DNA of 64,000 nt from Bubalus kerabau (Eukaryota > Chordata > Mammalia > Artiodactyla > Bovidae): assembly GCF_029407905.1 (NCBI RefSeq), contig NC_073630.1:36853001-36917000 (forward strand), in the 5' to 3' direction. The translations under genes and the position numbers were made by a program. Under the pieces are notes generated by a model that did not search any database, had not been told where the DNA came from, and was given only the letters and a program-made list of their open reading frames with translations. Below, one piece after another: positions 20,371 to 32,330 of the stretch (its first letter is position 1; the number at the start of each line of letters is the position of its first letter).

Positions 20371-20879
20371 AGCTTCCTCTTTACCAAAGCCACTTCCTTG
20401 TTCCTGACCAATGGAAAGTTAGCATATATAATTATAACGCTTCTAAAACCAACCATTCACTCTATCTCCTAAATCCATTTCCCATCTAGAAGTCAATACC
20501 CAGAGATACAATGGAAGCCACACATTAAAGAGATTAAAGCCTTTATCAACCTGGTTTGCTGAATGACTTCATGAAGCAATGGACCTCTAAGGTGCTGGTT
20601 TGACTTTATTAGAGAAATAAACTTCTATAATGTTAAATGCAAATAGGAGTGTTCAGTGAATTGAAAGGGGTCTTCTCTGGCTTACCTGAAAATTATCATC
20701 TGAGAAATGGAGCTCCTACCCCATCAGGAATAACTACATTCAAACCAGTGTCCCACAGATATAGTGGTTTATCTTCTTTCAAAGTGAAAGGGTATCAACA
20801 CCTCCAGTTTGCCCTCAAGTTTTCAGTTCTGGAATGTATCTGATTCCATGGGAAAGGGTGCAGAAGCAACTTGTTTAGA
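20371..20879. other. Unassigned sequence, no gene seen
   Basis: About 0.5 kb. The 68-codon ORF at 20637-20843 has no recognisable domain. The sequence may belong to the same ancient repeat as the next feature. Confidence 0.4.
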
Positions 20880-21082
20880 ACCCTCCCAAGTTGCACCCTA
20901 TGTGTCTCTTCATTTGCTTGCTCCTAATGTATATCCTTTATAATAAATCTATGATCACTAGTACTTTCCTGAGTTCTATGTCTTTCTAATGAACTGTTGA
21001 AACCTAGGAGATGAAATCTTCCTGCTTTCAGGAAGATTGGTTAGTCAGTTGGTTAGAATAGCAGGTGGCCTAGGGATCCTCT

Positions 21083-21289
21083 TGGGCTTCCACTGGCTCA
21101 GATGATAAAGAATCTGTCTGCAATGCAAAAGAACCAGGTTCAAACCCTGAGTCAGGAAGATCCCCTGGAGAAGGGAATGGCTACCCACTCCAGTGTTCTT
21201 GCCTGGAGGAATCCATGGACAAAAAATCCTGGTGCACTACAGTCCACAGGATCAGAAAGAGTTGGAGGTGACTAACACTTTCACTTTCA
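21083..21289 (+). mobile_element. Bov-tA SINE with perfect 13-bp TSD
   Basis: Head GGGCTTCCACTGGCTCAGAT through the Bov-A body to a CACTTTCACTTTCA-type tail. Identical 13-mers CTAGGGATCCTCT flank it at 21070-21082 and 21290-21302. The joined flanks read continuously through the older repeat, confirming the insertion. Confidence 0.95.
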
Positions 21290-21308
21290 CTAGGGATCCT
21301 CTAACTTG

Positions 21309-21440
21309 CAGCTGACATCTGAAACAAATAGTTATTATACAACCCACTAGTTAAGGGCTTGATCCCCAAAATGTTTCAGATGTCAGCTGAAACATTTTGG
21401 GGATCATACCCTTAACTAGTGGGTTGTATAGTAACTATTT
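21309..21440. repeat. Fold-back inverted repeat with A-B-A'-B' order (template-switch scar)
   Basis: The 51-bp arms 21326-21376 and 21390-21440 are reverse complements with three mismatches and a 13-nt spacer. Segment A, CAGCTGACATCTGAAAC (21309-21325), recurs as its exact reverse complement at 21373-21389. A simple hairpin would give A-B-B'-A'; here the order is A, B, A', B'. This fits insertion of a reverse-complement copy of the local sequence between A and its natural continuation B'. Confidence 0.95.
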
Positions 21441-21659
21441 TGCCTCAGAATTGCTTTGGAGGATTGCAGCTTTAGTATGCTAACAAATTTAAGATAGTAA
21501 GATAGTATAGAAACACAGAAATAAAAATTAGGAATATAAAATAAGTGTTATATAAATACATTTTCTGGAAAAAAATTCTGACTAAAGAAAATAATTTGTT
21601 AAATTTTTAGAATTAAGGTTTATTTGGAATATTTTTTAAATGAAAACATTCTTTCTTCG

Positions 21660-21757
21660 TGGGGAACACATGTATACCTATGGCGGATTCATTTTTATAT
21701 TTGGCAAAACTAATACAATTATGTAAAGTTTAAAAATAAAATAAAATAAAAAAAGCC
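21660..21757 (+). mobile_element. L1-BT extreme 3' end (about 100 bp), sense
   Basis: GGGGAACACATGTATACCTA .. ATATTTGGCAAAACTAATAC .. TTAAAAATAAAATAAAATAA matches the reverse complement of the 3' end of the L1-BT at 54.95-55.04 kb. It is severely 5'-truncated and ends in an A-rich tail. Confidence 0.92.
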
Positions 21758-24034
21758 TGAGATTGTTTTTTAAGAATTAAGATGCATCATCTTTAACAAT
21801 TGTAAAAGAATTTTACAATTCTTTCTTTCTTCCTTTTTTTTTCATTTTTTGGGGGCATCATCTGAGTTTTTAGCAGTAGATTAACTTGGATAAGAAGTTT
21901 GCAAATACTTTTCGTCCTTTCCTACATGGGAGTTTGATCCTTTCCCAGGCTAAAATTTTGATGTATTTGTTAAAAATCCCAAGATATGTCTGTTGTACCT
22001 CATTAACTGAAAGCAAAGGAACATTCAATGAAGACTAAGATATATTTAGTGTTACACCACTGTTTTCTTCTCAGTTCTTCTGTTCAAATTTCTCATAACT
22101 TCTCTAAGCATCTGTCCATTATTATCCTCTTTCTATTATATGATTAAAATAATATTTATTTATTTATCCTTGAAAAATTGACAGGGATATTAGATTTATT
22201 TTGCTTTTTTCCCCCTCTTTCATTTGTGAACAAAAGTAAAGAACAAGGTGATATTGTACACTGAGGGTCATAGGAGAAATTGGAGTCTTATCTACAGTCT
22301 CTGTCCTAAAGGAATACAGGCAATAGAACTTCATGATCTTGAGGGATATTTCTATATATAATATGTAAGAGTCTACAAAATATCTCTTTTGAATCTCTTT
22401 CTATAATTTTAAGTACTTTAAATACAGCAAACATTGCATATTTTAATCTTGAACACAATAGGAAAAAAAGATGAGAGCTGGCCAAGGCATAGAAGACAAG
22501 TTATATACTTACAAATGTATAATTAAACTGAAGAGCAGGATGTCAAGATGTTAAATGTCAAATAGACCAGTTAAAACAAAGGCCATCAGCATCTTCGTCC
22601 CTCATTCTTTTATTCTCTACCACCTCAAAATTTATGACAGATAATAAACTAAACATTTGTTTCCTTCTATTTTTTTTTCTAGGTGAACTTTTTCCCTTTT
22701 TTGGTTACCCAGAATTAGAGAATGTCTGCATAGTCCAATATAAACAATAATTCCAGGTTGCTCATTTTTTAAAGTGGAATAATTTTTGCAAACTGATCAA
22801 GGGAGTAAACCATCAAAGAATAAATATTTAACAACTATTCATCACACTAAGAATTTAAAGTACAAGGTATTAGCCTTATAATTTCCATATCACTATATTG
22901 ATTCCTTAAATGTAATATCTAGTTTGTTTTAAGGGTGTTAAAAATAAATGTTTGAAAAGACTTATAATATCAGTACTCATTATTTTGTATTGATTAGTTG
23001 TCACTATTTAGTTCTGCAACCAAACTAACATTTGCAGTATTATGCTTTCATTTCAAGAATTCAAAATTATCTTTGTGAAACACAACAGAAATTGTTTTCA
23101 CAGCCTAAGGTAAAAAGTTGCTTTTTTTATAATTACAATTAATAATAGTGTTTATTTCTAATATTCCAATGAAGATTTAAAGTATAATATGTATCATAGT
23201 GATTTTGTTTAATTTATTCTATTCCATTTTAATTCACTCCAGTAATTCCATGCAAAAATATTTGACAGGATCAAATAGCTGTTTTTGTACTCACTAATCG
23301 TTTACTACCCTTAGTATGAAAAACACTTCCATAAGCAACACAATTTAAGATTACTATTGGCTTCACTCTATTTTTTTGTTGGCCTGAGAACTTCCTGTTT
23401 ATATGCTACTTGGACATAGAACCTGCCTCTCAAAATAGGTACCCTCTACTTCTCTCTTGCTCTGAGTGTGAGAAACAAGATTATTCTCCTTTTGATATAA
23501 GAGCTGTTTTTGCTATACTATTTCTCTTTTTCAAAGCCTTTTATTTGACTCTCATTTTGCTTTGCATGAAAAACATTTTTCTTTGCATGAATGTTTTAAT
23601 TCACTTCAGTCATTCACCACTGGATCACAAAATAAAGTAGAAACATTATAGCCACTTCAACCTTGATGGTTTGGTGACACTCCTATAAAGTAGGTAGGTT
23701 ATTTTTTCCCAGGTAAAACTTGGACTACATAGCCCAGGAATATCAGAGAGAAACTCTGGGACTAACTTTGTTATTATATTCTGTGTTTGAGAGAGTAATT
23801 CATTCTAGTGCCCAACCTGTGAACTCTTTGAGTAGTTTCTCTCTCTCTTTTTTTTTTTTTTTTTGCTATTATTTATATAAGTCTAGAATATTAAAGGAAA
23901 CTTAGAATATACTTGTGAGTATATTGTAAGCTGCACTTTAAAGTAATATACCAGGCATTTACTTCTTTCAACAGATCCTGAAATAGGTAAGCTCAGTTAA
24001 TTCTATGTATATCTCCAGGCTTTGATTCCCAGGT
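21758..24034. other. Unassigned AT-rich sequence, no gene seen
   Basis: About 2.3 kb. Homopolymer stretches occur (for example T18 near 23848-23865). ORFs at 23410-23640 and 23720-23905 show no recognisable domain. No repeat family is recognised. Confidence 0.45.
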
Positions 24035-24078
24035 GGTGGTTGTTCTGTCGCTTAGTTGTGTCCAACTCTTTGTGACCA
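24035..24078 (-). mobile_element. Short Bov SINE / BovB 3'-end fragment
   Basis: Only the terminal GTCGCTTAGTTGTGTCCAAC .. TTTGTGACC portion remains, so Bov-tA, Bov-A and BovB 3' ends cannot be told apart. Confidence 0.75.
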
Positions 24079-25699
24079 GGTTAGACATCTGTTAACATGG
24101 CTGAAATAATTTTAGTTATACCAATTAAAAGAATACCAAGTAAGCCTTCCATTTATTTTACTCCAGAGAGCCTTCACATTTAAGCAACATTAAATGTTCT
24201 TGCTGATATAATCCTTCTGATTAACCACTTCTGCCTCTTTTGGAGTCCACTGCTTTTGGCACCGTAGTACAAGTATGTGGTCTCTGTTGCCCCTCGTCAT
24301 CTCCTCCTACTGAGATCTGGGAGCAGAGTTTAATAACACAATCTGCCACAGAAAATAACAAACCCACAGAAAATAACATATATGTATATGCATGTATGTA
24401 TATATATATGAAAATAACATATATAGTATCCACGTTATTAATATGTTCTTCAATAATATGATGATTTTAGTATCTTTTGGGGTCTCTCCTCAAGCGTAAT
24501 TTGGGCAAAGATGGCTATATCCTCAAATCTTTTTTTCTTTGTTTCCTCTAATTATTATTCTTTTTTTCTTTAATGTCTGACTCCTTGAAGACTTTGTTCC
24601 TTTCACTTAACTAATTGAGTAAAGAATGAACAACTGAAACCACATTCTGGCGTTCTAAGCAGTTCACTAAATCCAGATTGTGAACAAAGGCACTCATTTT
24701 TTAAAAATTTACTCCAGTGTAAAATTAAAATACTCTGATTTCTAGCATCCTCAGAGTTATTTATACATCTAGTAATTTTCTAATGTTTGTATTTTTAATC
24801 TTCCTTATGTTTATGCCTCTCCTGCCAGCAGGTTGATATCTGATTCTAATAATAAGCCTAGAGGCAATGGGGAATGGGACATGAGAAGAAACTTCCTTGG
24901 GTGAGGGAAATATTAGTTTTTAAAGAAAGACATGAGCTTCTTCATTCAAGCTAAGTATTGCTGCTGCTTCTGACAAATTGGACTTAGTAAACATGGAGGC
25001 TGGAGAGTTTAAGAACTCTGAGTAACCCAAGTCCTCCCTAATAGTCGGTTCTTGGATATGTACTCAAAGTCAGTTTTACATATGCAATCTAGTGAGATCA
25101 TTAACCTACTTCATAATTCCAATTAGGTATACTTGAAGGATCACAAAAATGAGTTATTTACTTCCTGTATTCTATTTTGCAAATTGAACTAATAATTTAG
25201 TGATTTATGCTTGTGATTAACTATTTTTGGCAATAACTATTCAACTTAGTAAAACTTTTCTTTGAAACACTTTTTCATGATAGTTGAATAAGGCTGTTTT
25301 GGTTTGGTTTAGTTTCCCCAGCCATTTCAGTAGTGGAGAGAAAACTAGAGTGGTTTCTTCTTTCCTATCACTGTAAACAAGGCAGACTTACCTGGTTTAT
25401 TATTTTTGTATAGCCCTGTTCTTAATATTTCAATGTGTAATTTATTGATACTTATGAATCGCTTAGAAGAATAATTTTACATTTCATGTCATAAATTAGT
25501 GGTTGTACTATATGGTTCTAAAGAATTTTACTTAAGTGACAAGATCTATAGAAATATGTGTTTCTCACCTACCTTGTTTGATTCAAAACACATGTGTACC
25601 TCAAAGCTTATTATTTTTTTTATGTTCAGCTAATTTTGGAAAGTAGACTCTCATGGCAATATCTTAATTGCATTACTTTGTTCAGAACTATTTTTGACT
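24079..25699. other. Unassigned sequence with a TATATG-rich stretch
   Basis: A low-complexity ATATGTATATG-type stretch lies at 24376-24425, where the motif GAAAATAACA recurs three times nearby. Otherwise no repeat, RNA gene or coding signal is recognised in about 1.6 kb. Confidence 0.45.
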
Positions 25700-25976
25700 T
25701 GCTGCTGCAGCTGCTAAGTTGCTGCTGCTAAGTCATGTCTGACTCTGTGTGACCCCATAGACAGCAGCCCACCAGGCTCCCCTGTCCCTGGGATTCTCCA
25801 GGCAAGATCACTGGAGTGGGTTGCCATTTCCTTCTCCAATGCATGAAAGTGAAAAGTGAAAGTGAAGTCACTCAGTTGTGTCTGACTCTTAGTGACCCCA
25901 TGGACTGCAGCCTACCAGGCTCCTCCGGCCATGGTATTTTCCAGGCAAGAGTACTGGAGTGGGTTGCCATTGCTTG
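25700..25976 (-). mobile_element. BOV-A2 SINE, antisense
   Basis: Reverse complement of BOV-A2: a (GCT)n-type tail at the left (TTGCTGCTGCTAAGTC), two Bov-A monomers, and the linker GAAAGTGAAAAGTGAAAGTG near 25845-25865. No clear TSD is found. Confidence 0.93.
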
Positions 25977-27055
25977 CAGTTTTGAAAATAATAGCAATAA
26001 GTAAATTTTTTAAATGGTCAAATTCTAGAATATTGACATGTTTATATATTTTGAATAAGAATGCTGTTTATCTACATATCTTTCTGTTTTAAGTATCAGT
26101 ATCAGCAGGAAATCGAACATCATTAGTGGAACAATTTATAAATGAACAATGAAATTTATGTTAAAATAGATATATATCTATCACTCAGCTAGACAACTAA
26201 CTGGTTTTCTTTTCACAGTTTCAACATAGTTTGCATAATTTTAACAGAGTATTGCTCTGTTTATAAGTGAATCTAGTTATCTTATCCATTAATAAGTACT
26301 CATTCTAAATCATGCTTTCTATTCTGCATATAATACAACATACTTGTTTAAAATGTATAGGTTAGCTTTGTCCATTCATCATCATTAAAGTAAAATTTTC
26401 TAGTTGGCAGACATTAAATGGACAGAGTGAAACACCTTAGACTTTGAATCTTACTTGCAATTGACTCAAACATTGTTAATCTGAAAGCATATTGTTAGCA
26501 GTTTAAAATCAATGCACAATAATATCCCAGAAAAGCTATTATGCTTGGAAAGTATATTTTTCAAAATAAGATTTAGTTAATATGTTGGAAGAAGAAAATT
26601 TGTCAGTGCTTACAAATGGTTTAAAGAATTAAAAAAAAAGAATTTTCTACTTCAAATTTATGACTTTCTGATATTATTTAAACCTTTAAGAGATAAGTAA
26701 ATTACCAGTGAAATTGCTGTGAAATTTAGATAAACCATCCCAATCCCTTAAGGCAGAATTACAATACAACAATTAAAATAAGTCCTAATTCCTAGTCTGT
26801 ATAATACATAACTTGTTAAAACAGAAAGCAAGCAAGCAAACAAATAAAACTATAAATGGACTTCTAGATCATTCTGGCACTTTATTCCAGAGAAGATTTG
26901 TGTATCATTTGTTCTCATCTACTTCAATACAATTTGATTTTAATCCCACTATATAGAAATTACTTAAGAATGTGACTATTGTCATTAAATAGAAACTGAA
27001 AAACTTCAACTATTTAATAAAGTCAATTTTTCCAAGGATTAACTGGAGAAACTTA
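25977..27055. other. Unassigned AT-rich sequence, no gene seen
   Basis: About 1.1 kb with no recognised repeat or gene. Confidence 0.45.
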
Positions 27056-27150
27056 CCCATCTCCAGGGTATCTTCCCAACCCAGGGATTGAACCCATGTC
27101 TCCTGCATTGCAGGCAGATTCTTTACAGTCTGAGCCACCAGGGAAGCCAT
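27056..27150 (-). mobile_element. Bov-tA tRNA-like head fragment
   Basis: Only the tRNA-derived half is present, in reverse complement (CCCAACCCAGGGATTGAACC .. GAGCCACCAGGGAAGCC). The Bov-A body that should lie to its left is missing. This is the reverse of the usual 5' truncation, so a deletion after insertion is likely. Confidence 0.88.
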
Positions 27151-28173
27151 TGATCATAAAATACAAGGTTAAATTGATGGCACATGCATACTTCCTACTT
27201 TAAGACAAAGATGAATATAGTAATCATCTTCAATGTTCATCGCAGCACTGTTTATAATATGAATTTTTATATATTTCTGGAGCGAGATGGTTCATGGTAT
27301 TTTTACAAGCTGAATAAAAACATTTTATTGTCCATCAATTCAACAAAGTCTCATCAGTGCTATTTACAGAGTCTATTCCACTGTTAGATAAAAGATGTTA
27401 CCAAATAATTGAATGTTTTCTATACAGAATTTCACTATATGTGCTTGTATGATATGATATGATGGTCATGTGAGAAGGCAAAGACTTCATAAATGATAAA
27501 ACCTGTGGTACCATTGAAATACTTTTGCATATTTTGGATATATTTTTCCATTTTCCCTGTTTCTATTCTATTGGCATCATTGACAATCATCCTCATGATT
27601 GAATGGAGTGATATTTTATCCAATACTTGATTTAAATCAATGTGTAATTGTTTTTTTTCTTAGTATAAATATGTGGGGATTCATTCAGAGATTATTACAT
27701 GAATTATTATGTATTTCCTTGTAGAGTTTTATACTCTTGAAATGTTCTAAGGTCATTGTAGGCAGCTCTTAATTTTTGACATTTCAGTTAAAAATCAGTG
27801 ATTCATAAGTAATGATTTCAAACTTAAAGCTACATTACTCATATAAATTAGATTGAAAATATTAGAAGATGCCACACTGTCTCAAAAACATTGTTTTTTA
27901 AGCCTTTAATGAACATGATACACATCACACTCTTAGGACCATTTAAACTATAATTTATCATAATTCAACAATAGTGCTTATTATTTATCTTCCTCATTTT
28001 AATAAAGACATATGAAAGGCAAGTATAGTTGAATCTAAGAATCCTATCATATGTTGCAAATCCTTGGTGGATTTTCTATTAGAGATTTAATGAACTTACA
28101 TGTGAGTGACAGAGTTGATATGTATCTATCCAATAACATTTTAAAGTCCAGATTTTTATATTTCTACAGAACT
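27151..28173. other. Unassigned AT-rich sequence, weak L1-like patch
   Basis: Around 27230-27260 the phrase TGTTCATCGCAGCACTGTTT resembles an L1 3'-region motif, but the similarity is too short to delimit an element. No gene is seen. Confidence 0.4.
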
Positions 28174-28488
28174 ATTCAGTTCAGTCAGTTCAGTTCAGTC
28201 GCTCAGTCGTGTCCGACTCTTTGTGACCCCATGAATCGCAGCACACCAGGCCTCCCTGTCCATCACCAACTCCCGGAGTTCACTCAGACTCACAACCATC
28301 GAGTCAGCAATGCCATCCAGCCATCTCATCCTCTGTTGTCCCCTTTTCCTCCTGCCCCCAATCCCTCCCAGCATCAGAGTCGTTTCCAATGAGTCAACTC
28401 TTCGCATGAGGTGGCCAAAGTACTGGAGTTTCAGCTTTAGCATCATTCCTTCCCAAGAAATCCCAGGGCTGATCTCCTTCAGAATGGA
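28174..28488 (-). mobile_element. BovB 3' end, 5'-truncated, antisense
   Basis: Plus strand TTCAGTTCAGTCGCTCAGTC through GCATCAGAGTCGTTTCCAAT to CTCCTTCAGAATGGAC is the reverse complement of about 315 bp of BovB 3' terminus of the younger type. The minus-strand ORF 28195-28446 is the tail of BovB ORF2. Confidence 0.93.
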
Positions 28489-28607
28489 CTTAGGTGCCGC
28501 CTATATAACAAGACTTTAAATTGTTTTTGCACATGAAATAATGAAAAGAAACCAGTCAATTACTTGATTAACATTTGTCATGTCTGTGTTGAATGCATGT
28601 GTGGGTG

Positions 28608-28662
28608 CGTCTTCAGTTGTGTCCAACTCTTTGCGACCCCATGGATTGTAGCCTGCCAGTAG
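28608..28662 (-). mobile_element. Bov SINE / BovB 3'-end fragment (about 55 bp)
   Basis: TCTTCAGTTGTGTCCAACTC .. CCCATGGATTGTAGCCTGCC is the terminal segment shared by Bov-A, Bov-tA and BovB. It is too short to assign further. Confidence 0.78.
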
Positions 28663-31551
28663 TTTATCACCAAATTGATACAGACAGCTTCAAAATCTGT
28701 CCTTTAATTTACATCCTATGTTTTAATGTATCCTTTCAGTTTTCATTCACATATTATTTACATATCATTACTTACAAAGTTTTTCTCTCTCCCTTCCTTA
28801 AGTATCATTGTCTGATTAGTCTTTATGGTTAAGAGCCTTACGTATCAGACTCCTCCTGACTATAATCTCCACATAGAAACAGTGATTAAATTCATCTTCC
28901 TAACACATGAAACATGTCCAGTGCACATTCTGTCAACTTCCATTCTGGCTGCTACCTTCAGTAATTATTGACTCTACTATTTAAGTCACCTTCTATTCAC
29001 CTGAGACCCATACTTATTCCTCAAAGTTCTAATCATGATCAGACTTTTTGACTTTCCAAAATTTTTTTCACTCTCTCCTATAACCTTACTGTTATGTTTT
29101 GGCAGCGGGGTGGGGAGTTGCTGCATCAAGTACATACTGTGCCTTTGTATGAAGAAGTGGTAGAAGGAGGAAAAGAAGTGGGGTGAGAAGTAGGAGGAGG
29201 AAGAGAAGAAAAAGAAGACCTACTTTTTTCTAGATGTATTAGACTGAGGTTCTTTTTTTGGGCCAAATTAATTACAAAATGACCACATCCTCAGGACAGA
29301 CACATCCTCACAGTTGTCTGAGAAGCTACTCCTATCTCAGTGACCCTGTGCAAAGTAGAACGGCCTAACCACACAGTGGCCCTGGTTAACATGGCCCTAT
29401 TCCATCTAAACTGACAATCCAGAAGTTTAGTTTTTAAATCTACTTTGTCATGAACATGGACTCCTCTCCAACCTTCTGGGCTATAATTTTACTATACATA
29501 CTTTTCTCCCTCCCTTCCTTGAGATTTTTTTATGCTTCATTTATCATCATATATGACTTTTCATTGAGCATTCCACTTGTCTGTTTCCATTTTTCATGTT
29601 TCTTACTATATTATTTTTTCTCTTTTTCTATCAATTTTAGTACATTATCTACCTCCAAATTTCTTTTTACTTTTTAAACACGTGTATTTGAAATATTAGA
29701 GAAGTTATTCACTACTTTTCCAAGTTTCTTATAATCAATTCTGGGGTAGTCCTCCCTCTAGTTTTGTTGTACAACATTCAAGTTCTCTTTAGTATAAACT
29801 TAGTGAAATGTGATGTGTACATGTAATATTTCTCAATTTGAAAGGGCTTGTTTTTTCATTCCCTAAATCTCTAGCACATAGTTCACAAAGCCCCTGTGTG
29901 TTTTGAGCTACGCTGTGTAGTAATTTTATCAAGATATATTCAATACTATCAGTTTTACTTCTTTTATTTTGATGCCTTATATATAATTCATGGACATGTG
30001 AAGAACTAACCGTAAACAATGATTTGTTATTTTCTGTAGAAGTGAGTTTATTATTGATTCATGACTTCCCAAGAGAAAGATGATGAAAATTGATCTTACT
30101 TCATTATAATACAACTCTGAAAAGCACCAAACAACCTCTTTATAGTTTAGCACTTTATAAAATCAAATACTTTGTGCTTGGAGAGAAGAGAAGGTAGTCC
30201 ACAGAATTGTGAGAGGTGGCTTTTAAAGGTTTTGATTGCATCTAGTCAATACAAACCCTCATTTTCTTATTTTTCTGTACCTCAAATGATTGAGATTACC
30301 TCAAATGATTATATCATTGATTGACACAGGAGTTTCTGTCAATTTACATTGATTTTTTTTCTATATTAGAATTTTTACCATTAATAACAAATAGTTTTAT
30401 ACTCTTAAGCATTTTTAGAGAAGTCAATATAATTCATCTCATTTTAGTATAACACAATATATGGTATAATTATCATTATTATACATATAAGGTGACTGAG
30501 TTTATACTAAGTCCATAGTTGAACATTGCATATCTAATTAGAAGAAGATCCATAAATTAAATACAGGATCTTTATGAAAATTTCATCTTTCTTCTACACT
30601 AGGTTTATTACTTCAAGGGTTTATATTGCTCTTGGATGTAAACAAAACAAAAATATTAAAACAGCTTTCTTAGGTACCATGAAAGTATTTGCAAAATAGA
30701 AGAAATACTCAATGTATCATTGAAGTCAAGGTGTGCAAATCAATCCTTCTTTGTAGTTTAACACAGGTTCTTGCATAATCATTTGTTCATTCAAAAACTA
30801 AATATCTATTATTTTCCAGGACTATATTAAGCATTAGTATTATGTTTAAAATGTTGACTAATAGCCTCAAGAAGTTCATCACATTAAGTAGCCTGAAATT
30901 TTTTTTGGAAAGCATGTAAGCTATAATAGTGGGTTAGGTATATGAATTTCAGAGGCCATTTCAATAGTACCAGGAAGTTTCTCTCAAAAACATAACTAAG
31001 GTAGCAAAGATTTTGCCAAAATGGAAACAACTCATTCAAATTATACATAGAATGCAACTTTGAAAACAATAGGAGAATGCTTTTAAGTTGGTATGAGGAT
31101 AAATCCTACTTATCTTCCATGGCCATTTATTATATGGTACTTTCAGATAAACTTAGCAAAAAATACCCCAAATAATCACATATAAAATAAGACTCAGAGT
31201 TACAGTGCAGGTAATACATCCCAGTGTATGATAGGTCTCTTGTCAGGTCAGTGTGTGAGTAATGTCATCAAATGCCCAGGTGTTTTTTGTTTCTTTGTTT
31301 GTTTTTAATTCTCTGTCAATTTGTTAGATAAATTTTTCCTTATGCTATAGAAACTCAACATTTTTAGACATCACATCTAGAAACACCTCAACAGGGTTTT
31401 CCTCATGCCTCATTTACTAACATGCTTCATATTCCCATGATGTGACTGAGTTAGATCCAACAGGGCACACCTTCTGGGATCTGAAACTGGGGACAGCGTC
31501 ACATGAAGCATGGACCAAGTGGGGATAAAGTTAACGTTATGTTCCATGGAA
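28663..31551. other. Unassigned sequence with a purine-rich tract
   Basis: About 2.9 kb without a recognised gene. A mostly A/G tract lies at 29151-29218. ORFs such as 29450-29677 and 29789-30019 have no recognisable domain. Confidence 0.45.
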
Positions 31552-31553
31552 GA

Positions 31554-31769
31554 GGGCTTCCCTGGTGGCTCAGATGCTAAAGAATTTGTCTGCAATGCAG
31601 GAGGTCTGGGTTTGTTCTGTGGGTCTGAAAGATCCCCTGAAGAAGGAAATGGCAACCCACTCCAGTATTCTAGCCTGGAAAATTCCATGGACAGAGAAGC
31701 CTAGTTGGCTACAGTCCATGCGGTCACAAAAAGTTAGACACAACTGAGCAACTAATACTTTCACTTTTC
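31554..31769 (+). mobile_element. Bov-tA SINE
   Basis: Head GGCTTCCCTGGTGGCTCAGA, B-box region degraded (GGTTTGTTCTG), intact Bov-A body, tail ACAACTGAGCAACTAATAC followed by TTTCACTTTTCA. Confidence 0.93.
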
Positions 31770-31988
31770 AGAGGAAAGAAGAGAATTTTATAAAGGATAT
31801 TTTTGTCCATCCCTAAGATCTTTGACAAAACCATTTATAAGCTCTGCTGTTATTCACCTTAATAGGGAATGCAGGTTGCTGGTCAATTTTGAAGGAGAGA
31901 ATGGTAACTTCAGATTTGAGATTGTAAATAATAAGCTTTATAATAGTTTACAAGGGAAAATAAAATGAATCTGGATTTCTAGGAAGTG

Positions 31989-32328
31989 GTTCAGTTCAGT
32001 TCAGTCGCTCAGTCGTGTCTGACTCTTTGCGACCCCATGAATTGCAGTACGCCAGGCCTCCCTGTCCATCACCAATTCCCAGAGTTCACTCAGACTCACG
32101 TCCATTGAGTCAGTGATGCCATCCAACCATCTCATCCTCTGTTGTCCCCTTCTCCTCCTGCCCCCAATCACTCCCAGCATCAGAGTCTTTTCCGATGAGT
32201 TAACTCTTTGCATGAGGTGGCCAAAGTACTGGAGTTTCAGCTTTAGCATCATTCCTTCCAAAGAAATCCCAGGGCTGATCTTCAGAATGGACTGGTTGGA
32301 TCTCCTTGCAATCCAAGGGGCTCTCAAG
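31989..32328 (-). mobile_element. BovB 3' end, antisense, left half of a head-to-head pair
   Basis: Plus strand TTCAGTTCAGTTCAGTCGCT .. CCAAGGGGCTCTCAAG is the reverse complement of about 340 bp of young-type BovB 3' terminus. It stops abruptly at 32328 and BovB in the opposite orientation begins within about 3 bp. Confidence 0.93.
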
Positions 32329-32330
32329 TG

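Larger units (their letters stand above)
20880..21441 (+). mobile_element. Ancient interspersed repeat (LTR-like end), split by a Bov-tA
   Basis: Blocks such as TGCACCCTATGTGTCTCTTC, CCTTTATAATAAATCTATGA and CCTGAGTTCTATGTCTTTCT, then GGTTAGAATAGCAGGTGGCC and CAGCTGACATCTGAAAC, have the look of a widely dispersed old mammalian repeat that I cannot name with certainty. It is interrupted by the SINE at 21083-21289 and distorted at its right end by the fold-back at 21309-21440. Confidence 0.45.
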
